DNA of 64,000 nucleotides. Origin: UBA168 sp011055275. Lineage in GTDB: Archaea > Thermoproteota > Thermoprotei_A > Marsarchaeales > UBA168. The translations under genes were made by a program, and so were the position numbers. Location of the stretch: the NCBI GenBank assembly GCA_046635845.1, contig JAQQXN010000001.1. The stretch is one strand, 5' to 3'. Under the pieces are notes generated by a model. The model searched no databases, was not told where the DNA came from, and saw only the letters and a list, made by a program, of their open reading frames with translations. Shown here piece after piece: positions 41,571 through 51,991 of the stretch (positions are counted from its first letter, which is position 1; each line of letters begins with the position of its first letter).

Positions 41571-43658
41571 ATGTCGCAGAGTAAGGAAGCTCTACATAAG
41601 GCGCTGACACCTGCATTTCTAACGATACTGATAGTCGTTGCAGTGTTCTCGCTAATAGTTGGGATAGTCACAGCTGATCTGTCAGGGAGCTATAATGGTG
41701 TCCTCGAGGGTTGGTTCGTTCCGTTCATATACATAATAGTGCTGATGGAGATATTGGGCCGGTATAGCAAAAGGCTCAGGCTAAATCCAGCTCAGTACGT
41801 GCTGTTGATGATCCCGCTTTGGTTTGCGGCCGGGAAAGCCTACATCACCGACGGAACGCTCGGATGGGAAAGCCCGTTTGACTGGATGCAGGCTTCTAGT
41901 TTGGGAGCCTTCGGCATAGGCGCCCTTGCCGCGCCTTACAGCACCAGCTGGATTCCAGCCCTTCAATTGCTTCCCTCCTTTGTTATACCTCACAGCATCT
42001 CCGCCGCGCTTATAGAATGGAACGGGCTGAAGGCAGGTCAAACCATTCCATGGGGAGCCTACATAGGCCCGATAATCTTCTGGTCTCTCTTCCTCATTTT
42101 CGCGGGGTTAATCAATTTATCCCTTAGCTTTACCATAACAGGCCCTGAGTGGACAGAGACGGAAAGGTTGGTCTACCCTCTCATGGTGCCGCCTATTTAC
42201 CTGATCAACACCACGACTACAAGGGACGAGGCGGGACATAGTATGCTTCTCAGCTTCAAGAGCTCAAATATGAAGGTGTTCTGGATAATGGCGATTGTGG
42301 GGCTACTTATAGGAGGGGTACCAGTCATACTATCGTTCGTGCCAGGCTTCGCGTATCTCGGTGCCTACGAGTGGGGTGAAATACCGCTCACTTGGGGTTC
42401 CTACATAGCGGGGATAATGCCCGGAGCATACATTTCGCCAGACCTCATCATCTTGCAGGCCATACTCATGATATTACTTCCGTACGAGGTGATGATCACA
42501 TCTCTGGTCACGTGGCTTGCAATACCTATGTTCTACGATACTCTAGCGGTCAAGATGGGCTGGGTAACTTACGTGGCCGGCTCGGAGAACAACGGCGCTT
42601 GGATATATGGAGAGGAGGCTCCCTTCCCGTACCAGACTTGGGCAACGCTGGGCTTAACGCTTGGCTTAGGTCTGTACTTCGCGTGGAGGATGAGGGGTAG
42701 GATATCAAAGGTGCTGAAGACGCTCACTGGCCCGACCTACATGCAGGGAGATTTCTCGGTCAAGACAGGTGCCTGGATGCTGGTAATCTCGACACTGGCC
42801 TTCTTTGTGCTGATGCTTGCCATGGGGGTCAACTGGCTCATAGGGATAATATGGCTGATACTCTACTTCATATGGGCGATAGCTTCAACAAGGATGATGG
42901 CCGAGGTGTGGTGGCACCCACCTATAATGATGTACACTTACTGGCAGCTCTATTGGCCAATAGGAGCAGGGCTAGGCATATGGGGTAGCGCACCAGCTCA
43001 GAACAACGCGTCCTTGATGGCCATAAACGCGGTGAACGTGTCCATGGGAGACTGGTGGGCTGCTAGGCTGAACCCCCTAGGGCCAGGCTACCTCATGGGT
43101 CTCTACAAGGTTGGACACGATGTCAAAGCGAGCATAAAGGACATATTCAACTGGACCACTATCCTCACGGTAATCACATATCCAGTAGTGGGCTTCTTCG
43201 TAATATGGTTCTTCGCTCACATAGGGATGACCAATACGCCTTACGGAGGTGCAGCTGTCTGGAGGGCTAGCAACGCTATGACCTCAGGGATAACAAGCAG
43301 CACGAACAGCTGGTACACGAGTGACTCGTTCGCTGCTACGTGGGCGTGGACCATAGGAGGAATCGCGCTGATATTCATCTTGATGTGGATACGCGGCATG
43401 GTCTCTTGGTTCATGTTCAACCCGACGGCCTTTGTCTTGACCCTCTGGCTGCCTGAGTACATGTGGCTTGCGAGCTTGATAGCGCTAATACTGAAGTACG
43501 TGTTCTCAAGGACGCTAGGCCCAAGGCGGACAGAAGAGCTCATTGTACCGGCCGCAACCGGATTCGCCATAGGGTACGGATTACTGTACCTTGTGGTTGG
43601 CATATACGTCTGGATGACGTACAGCTGGCCGTACCTTATGACAAACTGGAAGCCTTAA
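41571..43658 (+). CDS. Large polytopic membrane protein, OPT/DUF6785-like
   Basis: A 695-aa protein with about 14-16 hydrophobic helices and long loops. Features such as GPIIFWSLFLIFAGLINLSL, ETERLVYPLMVPP and the C-terminal PTAFVLTLWLPEYMWLASLIALILKY recall membrane proteins related to the oligopeptide-transporter superfamily (DUF6784/DUF6785 type). It is followed after 163 nt by a second protein of similar size and topology, so the pair may form a heteromeric transporter. No substrate can be assigned. The family call rests on my recollection of the architecture and is tentative. Confidence 0.55.
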   Translation: MSQSKEALHKALTPAFLTILIVVAVFSLIVGIVTADLSGSYNGVLEGWFVPFIYIIVLMEILGRYSKRLRLNPAQYVLLMIPLWFAAGKAYITDGTLGWESPFDWMQASSLGAFGIGALAAPYSTSWIPALQLLPSFVIPHSISAALIEWNGLKAGQTIPWGAYIGPIIFWSLFLIFAGLINLSLSFTITGPEWTETERLVYPLMVPPIYLINTTTTRDEAGHSMLLSFKSSNMKVFWIMAIVGLLIGGVPVILSFVPGFAYLGAYEWGEIPLTWGSYIAGIMPGAYISPDLIILQAILMILLPYEVMITSLVTWLAIPMFYDTLAVKMGWVTYVAGSENNGAWIYGEEAPFPYQTWATLGLTLGLGLYFAWRMRGRISKVLKTLTGPTYMQGDFSVKTGAWMLVISTLAFFVLMLAMGVNWLIGIIWLILYFIWAIASTRMMAEVWWHPPIMMYTYWQLYWPIGAGLGIWGSAPAQNNASLMAINAVNVSMGDWWAARLNPLGPGYLMGLYKVGHDVKASIKDIFNWTTILTVITYPVVGFFVIWFFAHIGMTNTPYGGAAVWRASNAMTSGITSSTNSWYTSDSFAATWAWTIGGIALIFILMWIRGMVSWFMFNPTAFVLTLWLPEYMWLASLIALILKYVFSRTLGPRRTEELIVPAATGFAIGYGLLYLVVGIYVWMTYSWPYLMTNWKP

Positions 43659-43796
43659 CGTTAACTAAGAACTTTTTTATATCCTAACTTAAATATAGTC
43701 GTCATTTAACGGTTGGGAAGGCTTATAGTTCTATTACTATTAGAATAATTACTGGCTCTTTTCCGGAATTGCAGGAGCCGCAAAAAGAGTAAAGAC

Positions 43797-43805
43797 TTAA
43801 ATTTT
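43797..43805 (+). promoter_or_regulatory. TATA-like box of the second OPT-like gene
   Basis: The sequence acttaaatttt begins near 43795 and is about 22-25 nt before ATG 43822, favouring it over ATG 43807. Confidence 0.45.
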
Positions 43806-43821
43806 AATGACTTGTGATCTT

Positions 43822-45744
43822 ATGGCCTTAGAGACAAGGAAGCCTGAGTTCAAGTCGGGTTTCACCTGGCGTTCTGCTCTTGGAGTTGTCGGTTCCGCTT
43901 TGATGTTCATTCCAGTGTCGATATACGCTAGTCTCCTAATCGGATCTGGGCTTGCAGGGCCCGCCGTGTTTGCCACGACGGTTCTTATGGTCGAAATAGC
44001 TAGGCTCTTCAGGCAGCCACTGACCAAGCAGGAAACGCTCATACTTTACTACGGGGCCGGTGTGGGAGGAGCTACGTGGGGCAGTACGTTCGTGAGCCTC
44101 TTGCTGTATAGGACTTACTTCATTCACTCCCCCTTTGCGTTCATTTACAAGATAAACGGCGTCCCGTTGGCCGATCTAGTTCCCTCGTGGCTAGCTCCAC
44201 CTTATAACTCCCCGGCATATAATGTTCGGTCTTTTTTCCAGCCGGCTTTCTTGCCGGCCGTCTCTTACTATGCGGTGATGTCGGCGCTTAGCTTCGTCGG
44301 AGAGATAGCCATAGACATGATGATAGCAAGGGCGTTTGTGGAAGTGGAGAACTATCCCTTCCCCTACGCAAACGTCGACGTCTCGTTTGTGACATTCATG
44401 AGTGACAGGCCAAAGTCTTACGTGAAGCCATTTTTCACGGCCATGGGGGTCGGTGCGGCCTTCGGCATACTGGTTTACCTAATGCCATCCGTAAGCCACT
44501 TCGCCCTGATTCCCCTGCCTTATGACGACTTCACTTGGGTTATACAGGGCATCCTTCCTGGGGCAGTCCTAGCATTTCCAACACCCCTTGGTTCTTACGT
44601 GGGTGGATTTATCTTCCCGTACGATGCCGCGTTGATCATGTTTATAACCGCCGTCATGGTGGACGTGTTTCAGTCCCTCTTTGTCACTACTTGGCCAAAC
44701 GTCTTCCCCAAGTGGAGCTCCTCTTACTTCAAGGGGATGGGACTGATAGCGATAAACACGCGCTCATTCTCAACGCTTTGGTTTGCGCCCCAAATCGGTT
44801 TCATGATAGGAGGGGCGCTCATGATAGGCATCATGGCAAGAAAAGGTATAGTGTCGCTCTTTAAGGCGCTTATCAGCGTGGGCAAGAGGTCCACGTCAAT
44901 ACTGGGCTTTCCGTCTGTCACCACACTTTTGTTGATGTATCTCGTTGCCACGCTTTCATCGGTAGCGCTTTTCCATTACCTCATCCCGCAGGTCCCTCTC
45001 TGGGTTCCTCTCGTGATGTCGGTTGGGTTCAGCTTCGTGGTAGCCGTTATACTTTCAGCAACTCAGGGGATGCTGGGCTTTGCGGTGCCAGGAGTGCCCG
45101 GCTGGTCCTGGCAGGCTGTCCTCTACATGACGCCCTACGTAGGTTACACGGGCTTCGTTGCCCCGCCCATCATAGTGGGAACGGCCGCAGGCGGTTTCTC
45201 GCAGACCATAAGGTCGGCGCTCTTGACGGAGACCAAGCCAATTGACCTGGTGAAGCTTTCCATCCTCACCGCGATCCTCGGCACCGTTATAGGCCTTATA
45301 TCTATTAACTACTTCTGGGGAATCGCGCCCATACCCTCGTCGGTTTATCCTGCGACCATATTCTCTTATCCTGTGAGCGCGCAGACCGATTCCCTGATAG
45401 TCACGAGGGGGTTGACCTTTACGCCCTCCATAATAGTTTACTCAGCGCTCATAGTAATGGCCGTGATAGGGATAGGGGAATTACTTCACAGGAAAGTGGG
45501 TATGCTTTGGTCTACTTTCGGGTTCCTGTTCGGACTTTACGCCGGTTTTCCGACGGCGTTTTCCTTCTTTTTGGGCTCGGCGATCGGCTACTACGTTATG
45601 CCCAGATTTGTGGGGGGAAGGGAAAACTGGAACACGTACAGGGCCCCCGTGGTCGCAGGCGAGGCTTTAGGTGAAGGCCTTGCGCTGTTCTTCGCCACGA
45701 TCTTGGCCATGCTTGCCAAGTCGGCATGGCTTTGGCCATGGTAG
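43822..45744 (+). CDS. Large polytopic membrane protein, OPT-like
   Basis: About 640 aa with some 14 hydrophobic helices. Segments such as SALSFVGEIAIDMMIARAFV, VENYPFPYANVDVSFVTFMS and the C-terminal VVAGEALGEGLALFFATILA (a GEAL/GEGL helix) are in the style of oligopeptide-transporter family helices. It is encoded next to another protein of the same type and immediately before the M28-FtsX fusion, which may be translationally coupled to it. Substrate unknown; peptides or metal chelates are family substrates. Confidence 0.55.
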   Translation: MALETRKPEFKSGFTWRSALGVVGSALMFIPVSIYASLLIGSGLAGPAVFATTVLMVEIARLFRQPLTKQETLILYYGAGVGGATWGSTFVSLLLYRTYFIHSPFAFIYKINGVPLADLVPSWLAPPYNSPAYNVRSFFQPAFLPAVSYYAVMSALSFVGEIAIDMMIARAFVEVENYPFPYANVDVSFVTFMSDRPKSYVKPFFTAMGVGAAFGILVYLMPSVSHFALIPLPYDDFTWVIQGILPGAVLAFPTPLGSYVGGFIFPYDAALIMFITAVMVDVFQSLFVTTWPNVFPKWSSSYFKGMGLIAINTRSFSTLWFAPQIGFMIGGALMIGIMARKGIVSLFKALISVGKRSTSILGFPSVTTLLLMYLVATLSSVALFHYLIPQVPLWVPLVMSVGFSFVVAVILSATQGMLGFAVPGVPGWSWQAVLYMTPYVGYTGFVAPPIIVGTAAGGFSQTIRSALLTETKPIDLVKLSILTAILGTVIGLISINYFWGIAPIPSSVYPATIFSYPVSAQTDSLIVTRGLTFTPSIIVYSALIVMAVIGIGELLHRKVGMLWSTFGFLFGLYAGFPTAFSFFLGSAIGYYVMPRFVGGRENWNTYRAPVVAGEALGEGLALFFATILAMLAKSAWLWPW

Positions 45745-45751
45745 AGGTGAG
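45744..45751 (+). promoter_or_regulatory. Ribosome binding site of the M28-FtsX gene
   Basis: The sequence gaggtgag overlaps the end of the upstream gene and lies about 5 nt before TTG 45756. It is one of few clear Shine-Dalgarno sites in a window dominated by leaderless starts, and marks an internal operon gene. Confidence 0.5.
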
Positions 45752-45755
45752 ACAT

Positions 45756-48700
45756 TTGAAGAGTAAAATCCTCGTTCTGGCGATTCTTGCCCTGACCGTG
45801 CTGGGGATGGAGGTGTCTTCGGCCCAGAGCGCTGGCTCATCCGCATATCTCTCTGGTGCCGTTAACTCGCTGAGCGTGTCCCAGATAAGGGAGTACGCGA
45901 AGCAACTCTCATCGATCAGCACGAGGGTTACGGGTTATCAGGGAAATTTAGAGGCTGCCAAGCTCATAGAATACGCCTTGAGGCAGGACGGCGTGAAGGT
46001 CGTCAACGAGAGCTTCAAGGCAGCCGTTCCAGTTGACACTGGGTCGTGGGTTTACGTTCCATCCGAACATCAGAACTTGACCGCCTACGCCCTTTGGCCG
46101 AACGGACCGGTGCCTGGCTGGACACAAGGATACGTGAGCGGAAGGCTGGTTTACGTCGGTAACGGCACCTTGTCGGATATGGACGGCAAGGTAATAAAGG
46201 GTTCCGTTGTCCTAGAGAACTTCAATTCCGGTGCCAACTGGCTTTACGCGGCCGAGCTCGGTGCCAAGGCCGTGATATTCCTGGCACCGGAGAACACCAC
46301 ATCGCTTGAAAGCAGGGTTAAGGCGAACCCAGACCCCTTATATCTGCCGAGGCTTTACGTGCAGGGTAGCGCAGCTAGCGAGCTTCTCAAGGTTGCGCAG
46401 GGTCAGGGCATCGTTTATCTGCACGATGGGATGAGGTGGGAGAACGTCACCTCATACAACATAATTGGAATAATCAATGGGACGGTCTCGCCCCAGAACA
46501 TAATTATCGCGTCAGCGCATTACGACTCTTGGAGCGTGGTGCCCGCCATAGCTCCAGGAGGGCAGGACGCGCTTGCAATATCAACCCTCCTTGATCTGGC
46601 TAAGTACTTCTCGCAAAACCGTCCCGCCAACACGCTTTGGATAGTGGCGTACTCGGGCTACTGGGAAGGGCTTGTCGGGCCCTATGCCTTTGTGCACGAG
46701 TATCTCTATTCGAGTTCAAACATGCGGGGGACAACGAAGATATGGATGGACATAGACCTCGACCTTTCCTCGGGGTCTTCGAGCCTTGATGCCCTGAACT
46801 ATGGCTTCTTCACAGGGTACGACATGGGTTCCTATGCGGAGACGAAATATCAGTCGTACCTGGAGCCGGAGGCTGACCAGTTCATCCAAGAGGCCGGACT
46901 CAACTTAAATCTCTCCACCGGCTTACCGGCGGTCAGGTTTTACATGCACGGGGCAGAGGACTGGGGAACGCAGCCGACCTTCTACATGCTTGATGTGGAA
47001 CCCATAGTGCAGACCAACACCCTGGGTTTCACCCTTAGGACGTCTTTTGACCAGAGAACCACCTGGCTTACCCCTCTGAATAACCTTGGCTACACGAACT
47101 GGGATAACGTCGTTCAACAGGCCCGTACGGCTGCCGCCATAATCGCGGGGTTTGCGAACAGCGAGGATCTGGGTATTTCGTGGTCATCAGATGCTCCTGC
47201 GGTGATAGGTACTGTGCCGGGAGCGTACGTCGGGTTTGTGACCGTGGACGTTAGGACCGTGGAGTTCAGCCCGAACACCAGTTGGTACGCTCCGGTTCCC
47301 GACTCCCTTCTGCAGGTCCCCATGGGACCCGCACAGAACCCCGATTGGTGGGAGTTCGGTAGCCAGTGGTACATCACCAATGCGAACGGTTCACTGGACT
47401 ACTATGGCGCAATACCTTACACGAGCAAGAGCTTCCTCGCGTGGAAGATCAATGGCTCGACGGGCCAACTCGACTACGCCCCTAACTACGGTGTCTATGG
47501 GACCGCGCAGGGCGTGTCAGGTGGACTGGCCACGTCAATACCCGACGTCGTTTACCAGCCTTCGTACATATCCATCCCCATGTTCCAAGCCGAGCCGGTT
47601 ACCGCCTTCAACATACTAGACACTAGGACCATGTCCCCCGCGGAGATATACGATCCGAGGGACACGTACCTCACGTTCTTCTCAGAGCCTGCAGTGATGG
47701 GCGTCTACAAGGAGACCACGCGCGCGGCGCCCACGTTCTGGGGACTTTACTACGATCCAGCGACCACTGTAGCCACGGCTTTCGTGCAGAAGGGCGAAAA
47801 CATAGTGCTCACTTACGATCCAAATCCGGTTCAGGTCGGGCCGCTCATAATTCTCGACAACGCAAGTACCTCTGAACCAAGGGGTGCCGGGTACCTTATA
47901 AATGGGCCTTATGAGATAACGGACACGTTCTACCAACAGGCACAAGACATGTACCTCCTCGTTGAGGAAAGGTACGCGAAGCTGGAATCGCATTACGCTA
48001 CCTCTCCGGGTCTTGTACAGCTTATGGCCAAGGCCAAGATATACCTCAATTACGCTCATGATAACTTAACTGAGTTGAACTACGCGGCCGCCTACAACGA
48101 TTCCCTTGTCTCTCTTGCTTACTCCTCGCAGGCCTACTCAACGCAACTAATGCCCATGTATGGGCAGATATCGGGAAGCATGATATTCTTCACTTTCCTC
48201 ATAATACCCTTCGCGTACTTCTTTGAGGAGCTGACTTTCCACTTCTCCGGATTCAAGAGGATAATAGCGCTTTTCGCGATCATCGGCGTGCTCCTCTACG
48301 TGTTCTCATTCATCAACCCAAGCCTGGCCGTGATAAGTAACTCAACCATGACGGTGCTTGGGGTTGGGCTCCTCATATTTGCTCTATTCATAATTTGGGT
48401 CTTCTACGGGGAGATAAGGGAGGTTTTGCAACAGGGAGCCGAAACCAGGCTCGGGGCTCACCAGGTAACCGGGTCGACCGGTGCGGCTTCGCTTCACGCG
48501 GCCAGCACGGCGGTGGCGAACATGAGAAGAAGGCCTCTTATGACCGCGCTTACTCTTGCCACCATAGTTATATTTGCGGCCGGAAACGTGGCGCTAACCT
48601 CCACTTCAAGCGGGATAGGGATTGCGAAGACAGGAGTACCTTCAGTTGGCGTTCCGCCCCAACAGGCAATCGTCGTGAAGTGGTATCACGGCATGCCCCC

Positions 48701-50231
48701 GCAGGTCATGGGCGACCAGATGATGAATTACCTTAAGGGTATAGGCGGGAATGCCTTCTACTACTGGCCAACTTATCTTTACTACCCAACGCTGATATAC
48801 AAGGTAGGCGTGTACTCGCTGGAGACTGCCCTGCCGGTGCAGGTCGAAGGAACAAACCAGACCTCCATACAGATGTTGGCATTCATGGGCATTCCATCCG
48901 GCGAGGCTTCCCAGTTCTTCTCCAAGTTCATCATATCGGGTACCGCCAACGTGACTGGCCATGGCGTTATAGTGCCGCAGGAGCTGGCCCAGCAGATGAA
49001 CATACGCGTAGGACAGGAGGTAAACTTCTACGGGGTTGGTGAGTTCACGGTCGTTGGGATAATGTCTAATAACGTCACGGGAAGCGGTTACGACGGCTTC
49101 CCCATTCTCCCCATAAGCCCATTCTACAACAGCGCAGCTGACGAGGGATACAGCACCGCGTATTCATCGGTATCGCTACCGGAGCCCGTGCTTCCCTCCC
49201 AATTCGTCGTAATTGACTGGAAGGTGGCAAAGGATCTCGGAGGGTTCCTGTCGAGCGTGGAGCTTGTTCCAAAGTACCCGATGAACGAGACGCAGCTGGA
49301 ATCCTACGCTGAGCTCATGAGGTATCCCATAACTCCCTCGGTGTACGTAGGGCACGGGTCCAGCGGCGGTCAGCGCGGCTCCGTAATCTCGCTTTCTGTC
49401 ATTTCGACTTACTCGCTGCTTGGGTTCTCGCTTACGGTGGCACTTCTCCTTATAGCAGCGCTCGCCATACTTAACGCGCTTTACGAGAACGTGCAAATAA
49501 GAAGAAGGGAGATATACACGTACGCCTCTTTGGGTCTCTCGCCAAGCGGCGCGTCTATGATGTTCGTGACGGAGGCACTTGTGTACGCGCTCATTGGAGC
49601 GGTGCTTGGATTCCTCCTCGGCTTCTTCCTCGACTACGTGTTCATAAGTTCTCATATGCTTCCCTCATCTTTCACCTTCAACTTCACGTCTTGGTCCATG
49701 CTCGTTTCGCTACTCATGATACTCGTCGCAACGTTAGCAGGAGCCGTGTATCCGAGCCGCATTTCGAGCAGGCTCATAACTCCATCGCTCAGTAGGAGGT
49801 GGAGGCCAACCTCGAGGGCAAAGGGAACGGAGTGGAGCATCGAGCTTCCCATGAAGCTTTCAAAGAAAGAGGAGACCATCGGCGTGCTCAGGTACCTTAG
49901 GGAATACTACGCCGGGGTTGGGTACGAGAAGCCTTCCTTCAGGGTGGATGAGGAGCCGGTTCTGGATGAGGCCGCGGCGAAGCTCACCGTCAAGATAAGG
50001 CTTGCTCCCCTCGAGATGGGCATATCGCAACTGGTCACGCTGGACTTCGTCCAGGGTGCAACCATGGATTACACGCTGTTTGCGAACCTCAAGCTGTTAA
50101 CTGGAGATCCAGGGCTTTGGCAGGCCAGAAGCGCGCCGTTCCTAGATGACCTAAGGGCTCAGGTCCTGCTGTGGAGGACGCTGAGGCCAGAACAGAGGGA
50201 GAAGTACATAAGCGGCGGGTCACCGGCTTAG
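45756..50231 (+). CDS. Giant M28-peptidase-like / FtsX permease fusion
   Basis: A protein of about 1491 aa. Order: signal segment; M28-type domain with protease-associated insert (about 30-480, IIIASAHYDSW, GGQDALAISTLLDLAKYF); further ectodomain; TM helices near 803-890 and 930; an ectodomain; the FtsX domain about 1213-1341 (YENVQIRRREIYTYASLGLS); and a cytoplasmic domain about 1355-1491 (WSIELPMKLSKKEETIGVLR) related to the other large FtsX protein. Where active M28 enzymes have adjacent Glu-Glu, this reads SGYWEGLVG (Tyr302-Trp303), and the late YHT-type His is not evident, so peptidase activity is doubtful. TTG 45756 has a gaggtga ribosome site 4-9 nt upstream; ATG 45726 is possible. Confidence 0.78.
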   Translation: MKSKILVLAILALTVLGMEVSSAQSAGSSAYLSGAVNSLSVSQIREYAKQLSSISTRVTGYQGNLEAAKLIEYALRQDGVKVVNESFKAAVPVDTGSWVYVPSEHQNLTAYALWPNGPVPGWTQGYVSGRLVYVGNGTLSDMDGKVIKGSVVLENFNSGANWLYAAELGAKAVIFLAPENTTSLESRVKANPDPLYLPRLYVQGSAASELLKVAQGQGIVYLHDGMRWENVTSYNIIGIINGTVSPQNIIIASAHYDSWSVVPAIAPGGQDALAISTLLDLAKYFSQNRPANTLWIVAYSGYWEGLVGPYAFVHEYLYSSSNMRGTTKIWMDIDLDLSSGSSSLDALNYGFFTGYDMGSYAETKYQSYLEPEADQFIQEAGLNLNLSTGLPAVRFYMHGAEDWGTQPTFYMLDVEPIVQTNTLGFTLRTSFDQRTTWLTPLNNLGYTNWDNVVQQARTAAAIIAGFANSEDLGISWSSDAPAVIGTVPGAYVGFVTVDVRTVEFSPNTSWYAPVPDSLLQVPMGPAQNPDWWEFGSQWYITNANGSLDYYGAIPYTSKSFLAWKINGSTGQLDYAPNYGVYGTAQGVSGGLATSIPDVVYQPSYISIPMFQAEPVTAFNILDTRTMSPAEIYDPRDTYLTFFSEPAVMGVYKETTRAAPTFWGLYYDPATTVATAFVQKGENIVLTYDPNPVQVGPLIILDNASTSEPRGAGYLINGPYEITDTFYQQAQDMYLLVEERYAKLESHYATSPGLVQLMAKAKIYLNYAHDNLTELNYAAAYNDSLVSLAYSSQAYSTQLMPMYGQISGSMIFFTFLIIPFAYFFEELTFHFSGFKRIIALFAIIGVLLYVFSFINPSLAVISNSTMTVLGVGLLIFALFIIWVFYGEIREVLQQGAETRLGAHQVTGSTGAASLHAASTAVANMRRRPLMTALTLATIVIFAAGNVALTSTSSGIGIAKTGVPSVGVPPQQAIVVKWYHGMPPQVMGDQMMNYLKGIGGNAFYYWPTYLYYPTLIYKVGVYSLETALPVQVEGTNQTSIQMLAFMGIPSGEASQFFSKFIISGTANVTGHGVIVPQELAQQMNIRVGQEVNFYGVGEFTVVGIMSNNVTGSGYDGFPILPISPFYNSAADEGYSTAYSSVSLPEPVLPSQFVVIDWKVAKDLGGFLSSVELVPKYPMNETQLESYAELMRYPITPSVYVGHGSSGGQRGSVISLSVISTYSLLGFSLTVALLLIAALAILNALYENVQIRRREIYTYASLGLSPSGASMMFVTEALVYALIGAVLGFLLGFFLDYVFISSHMLPSSFTFNFTSWSMLVSLLMILVATLAGAVYPSRISSRLITPSLSRRWRPTSRAKGTEWSIELPMKLSKKEETIGVLRYLREYYAGVGYEKPSFRVDEEPVLDEAAAKLTVKIRLAPLEMGISQLVTLDFVQGATMDYTLFANLKLLTGDPGLWQARSAPFLDDLRAQVLLWRTLRPEQREKYISGGSPA

Positions 50232-50257
50232 GACGAGCCTTTAGGGATGAGCAACCG

Positions 50258-51943
50258 TTGAACGCTACCTTTAAGGCGACTTTGTTGCTGTTAGTTGTAA
50301 TGCTCGGGACCGTGGAGGCCGCTGGACAGCCAGTCGCCCCGAAAAACCTTTCAACCGATTCCATACTGGGATACTTTCCCTATAAAAACCCCAGGCCGGC
50401 CTCCTGGTATCTGTCAAAGTTTTCTTCGAACTTCTCCGCTTTCATTTACGAGGACGTGAGCGTGGACAACGTCTCGGGAGTGCGGCTAGTGGATTCGCTG
50501 GCAGCTCGCTACCCGAAGGTCACGTTTTACGTGGAGTTGGTCATCCCTCCTCAGGTGGATCTCTACAACGGGTCAGCGCTTTCGCAGGTGGAAAGCGAGC
50601 TTAGGGCTTGTCTCCTCGCGATAAACGAGAGTAACGTCAAGGGTGTGCTGCTGGGAGCTATGGCATATGGCCAGTGGGGAGTTCTGTGGGTAAGGCACCC
50701 TCCTAAGGCCGAGCTCACATCGTGGTACTCGTGGCTTCAGAGCAGGGGTTTTCAAAGGTTGGTCTTTGCACAAAACGGCACCGTTTACACGCCTCTTTTT
50801 GCGGAGTGGGCGGTGCAGTCGGCGGCTCAAATAGCTGCGGAGCTCATCAATTACTCCAGAGGGGTTAGGCCCGACCTGGCTTACGGGATCGTTCAATATG
50901 ACTCGGTTGCAGAGGATCTGGACACCGTTCAATCCCTTTACACGTTCTACCAAGAGGTTAGGCCTAACTTCACCCTCACTCAGGACCTTGCGCTTGCTAG
51001 GCCGGTTCAGGGTTACACGTCATATCCTTACGCTTACGTCATACTGACTGCCCCCATGTCTCCCTCATATGAGCAATCGGTTGGCGAGCTATGGGTTGAC
51101 GACTCTTTCGCGGCCATAACCTCGTCGAGCAGGGACACCTCGGGCATGGCGCTGTTCAAGTTTGAGCTGAACGAGGTTTCGACCTACATGTCGGGGGCAA
51201 CGCCGCTCGTGAACGCTTTCTTCGTTGGGCCAGATGGGAACTTCGTCCCGTTGCAAGAGTTCGTGCTTGACCCAGCTCTTCAAATAAACGATCTTCCCCT
51301 GCCGACTACGTCGATCTCCCATGTGCTCGTCATAAGGCCGACGTTCTCAATTGGAAACCGCAATCAGACGGCGGCTTATCAGCAAGAGCTCTTTTACTCC
51401 CTGATAAAGATGGGAATTCCATTTGACTACGTTTCCGAGGCGTTCGTCTACGCTCATCCTCACGTGGTTGACCGCTACAAGTACGTGTTCTACGCTTCAA
51501 ATGAGATAACTCCTCAGATGAATTACATACTGTCTTCTGACAACTCGTCGGTTAAGGTGGGGTTATCGTCGACGTACATAGGGTACTTCTACGCTCCTGA
51601 GCCGAGCTCCTACAGGCTACCCTTCAACGTTTACGTGGCTAACTTCACCGAGCAGCCGCTTCACTTTCTGGGAAAGCCACTGCCGGACTCCGACCACGAG
51701 ATATTTTACGGGAGCAACGAGATATCTTGGAACTCAAGTGGGCTTTACGTGAACGGAAAGCCGATATCCGTGCGTAACGTTGACTACTTGGGACTCACGA
51801 GCGGCTGGACGATGTTCTTGAGCATCGGTGCTGTGCTGGCCGCAGTGGGCCTTGGGCTTCTGGCGTACTCGATTTACCGCAACAGGTCAAAGGAAAGGAG
51901 GTTGCGGGAGATACTGCGGGAATCCCAAGAGGGTCTTCCTTGA
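50258..51943 (+). CDS. Exported, C-terminally anchored surface protein of glycosidase-like layout
   Basis: A 561-aa protein. It has a signal peptide (FKATLLLLVVMLGTVEAAG), an alpha/beta region reminiscent of a TIM barrel (VKGVLLGAMAYGQWGVLW, RPDLAYGIVQYDSVAEDLDT), a second alpha/beta domain (ELFYSLIKMGIPFDYVSEAF, VVDRYKYVFYASNEI) whose pattern recalls the barrel-associated domain of the GH42-like protein at 27.9 kb, and a C-terminal TM (WTMFLSIGAVLAAVGLGLLA) with a charged tail. No catalytic acids can be named. TTG 50258 follows gggatgag by 4 nt and starts 26 nt after the M28-FtsX stop, so they are likely co-transcribed. Confidence 0.55.
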   Translation: MNATFKATLLLLVVMLGTVEAAGQPVAPKNLSTDSILGYFPYKNPRPASWYLSKFSSNFSAFIYEDVSVDNVSGVRLVDSLAARYPKVTFYVELVIPPQVDLYNGSALSQVESELRACLLAINESNVKGVLLGAMAYGQWGVLWVRHPPKAELTSWYSWLQSRGFQRLVFAQNGTVYTPLFAEWAVQSAAQIAAELINYSRGVRPDLAYGIVQYDSVAEDLDTVQSLYTFYQEVRPNFTLTQDLALARPVQGYTSYPYAYVILTAPMSPSYEQSVGELWVDDSFAAITSSSRDTSGMALFKFELNEVSTYMSGATPLVNAFFVGPDGNFVPLQEFVLDPALQINDLPLPTTSISHVLVIRPTFSIGNRNQTAAYQQELFYSLIKMGIPFDYVSEAFVYAHPHVVDRYKYVFYASNEITPQMNYILSSDNSSVKVGLSSTYIGYFYAPEPSSYRLPFNVYVANFTEQPLHFLGKPLPDSDHEIFYGSNEISWNSSGLYVNGKPISVRNVDYLGLTSGWTMFLSIGAVLAAVGLGLLAYSIYRNRSKERRLREILRESQEGLP

Positions 51944-51991
51944 CGCCTTTTCTTGCAGAGCTTTGGCGTTGTCTCTCGCGTTCAGGGGGGC

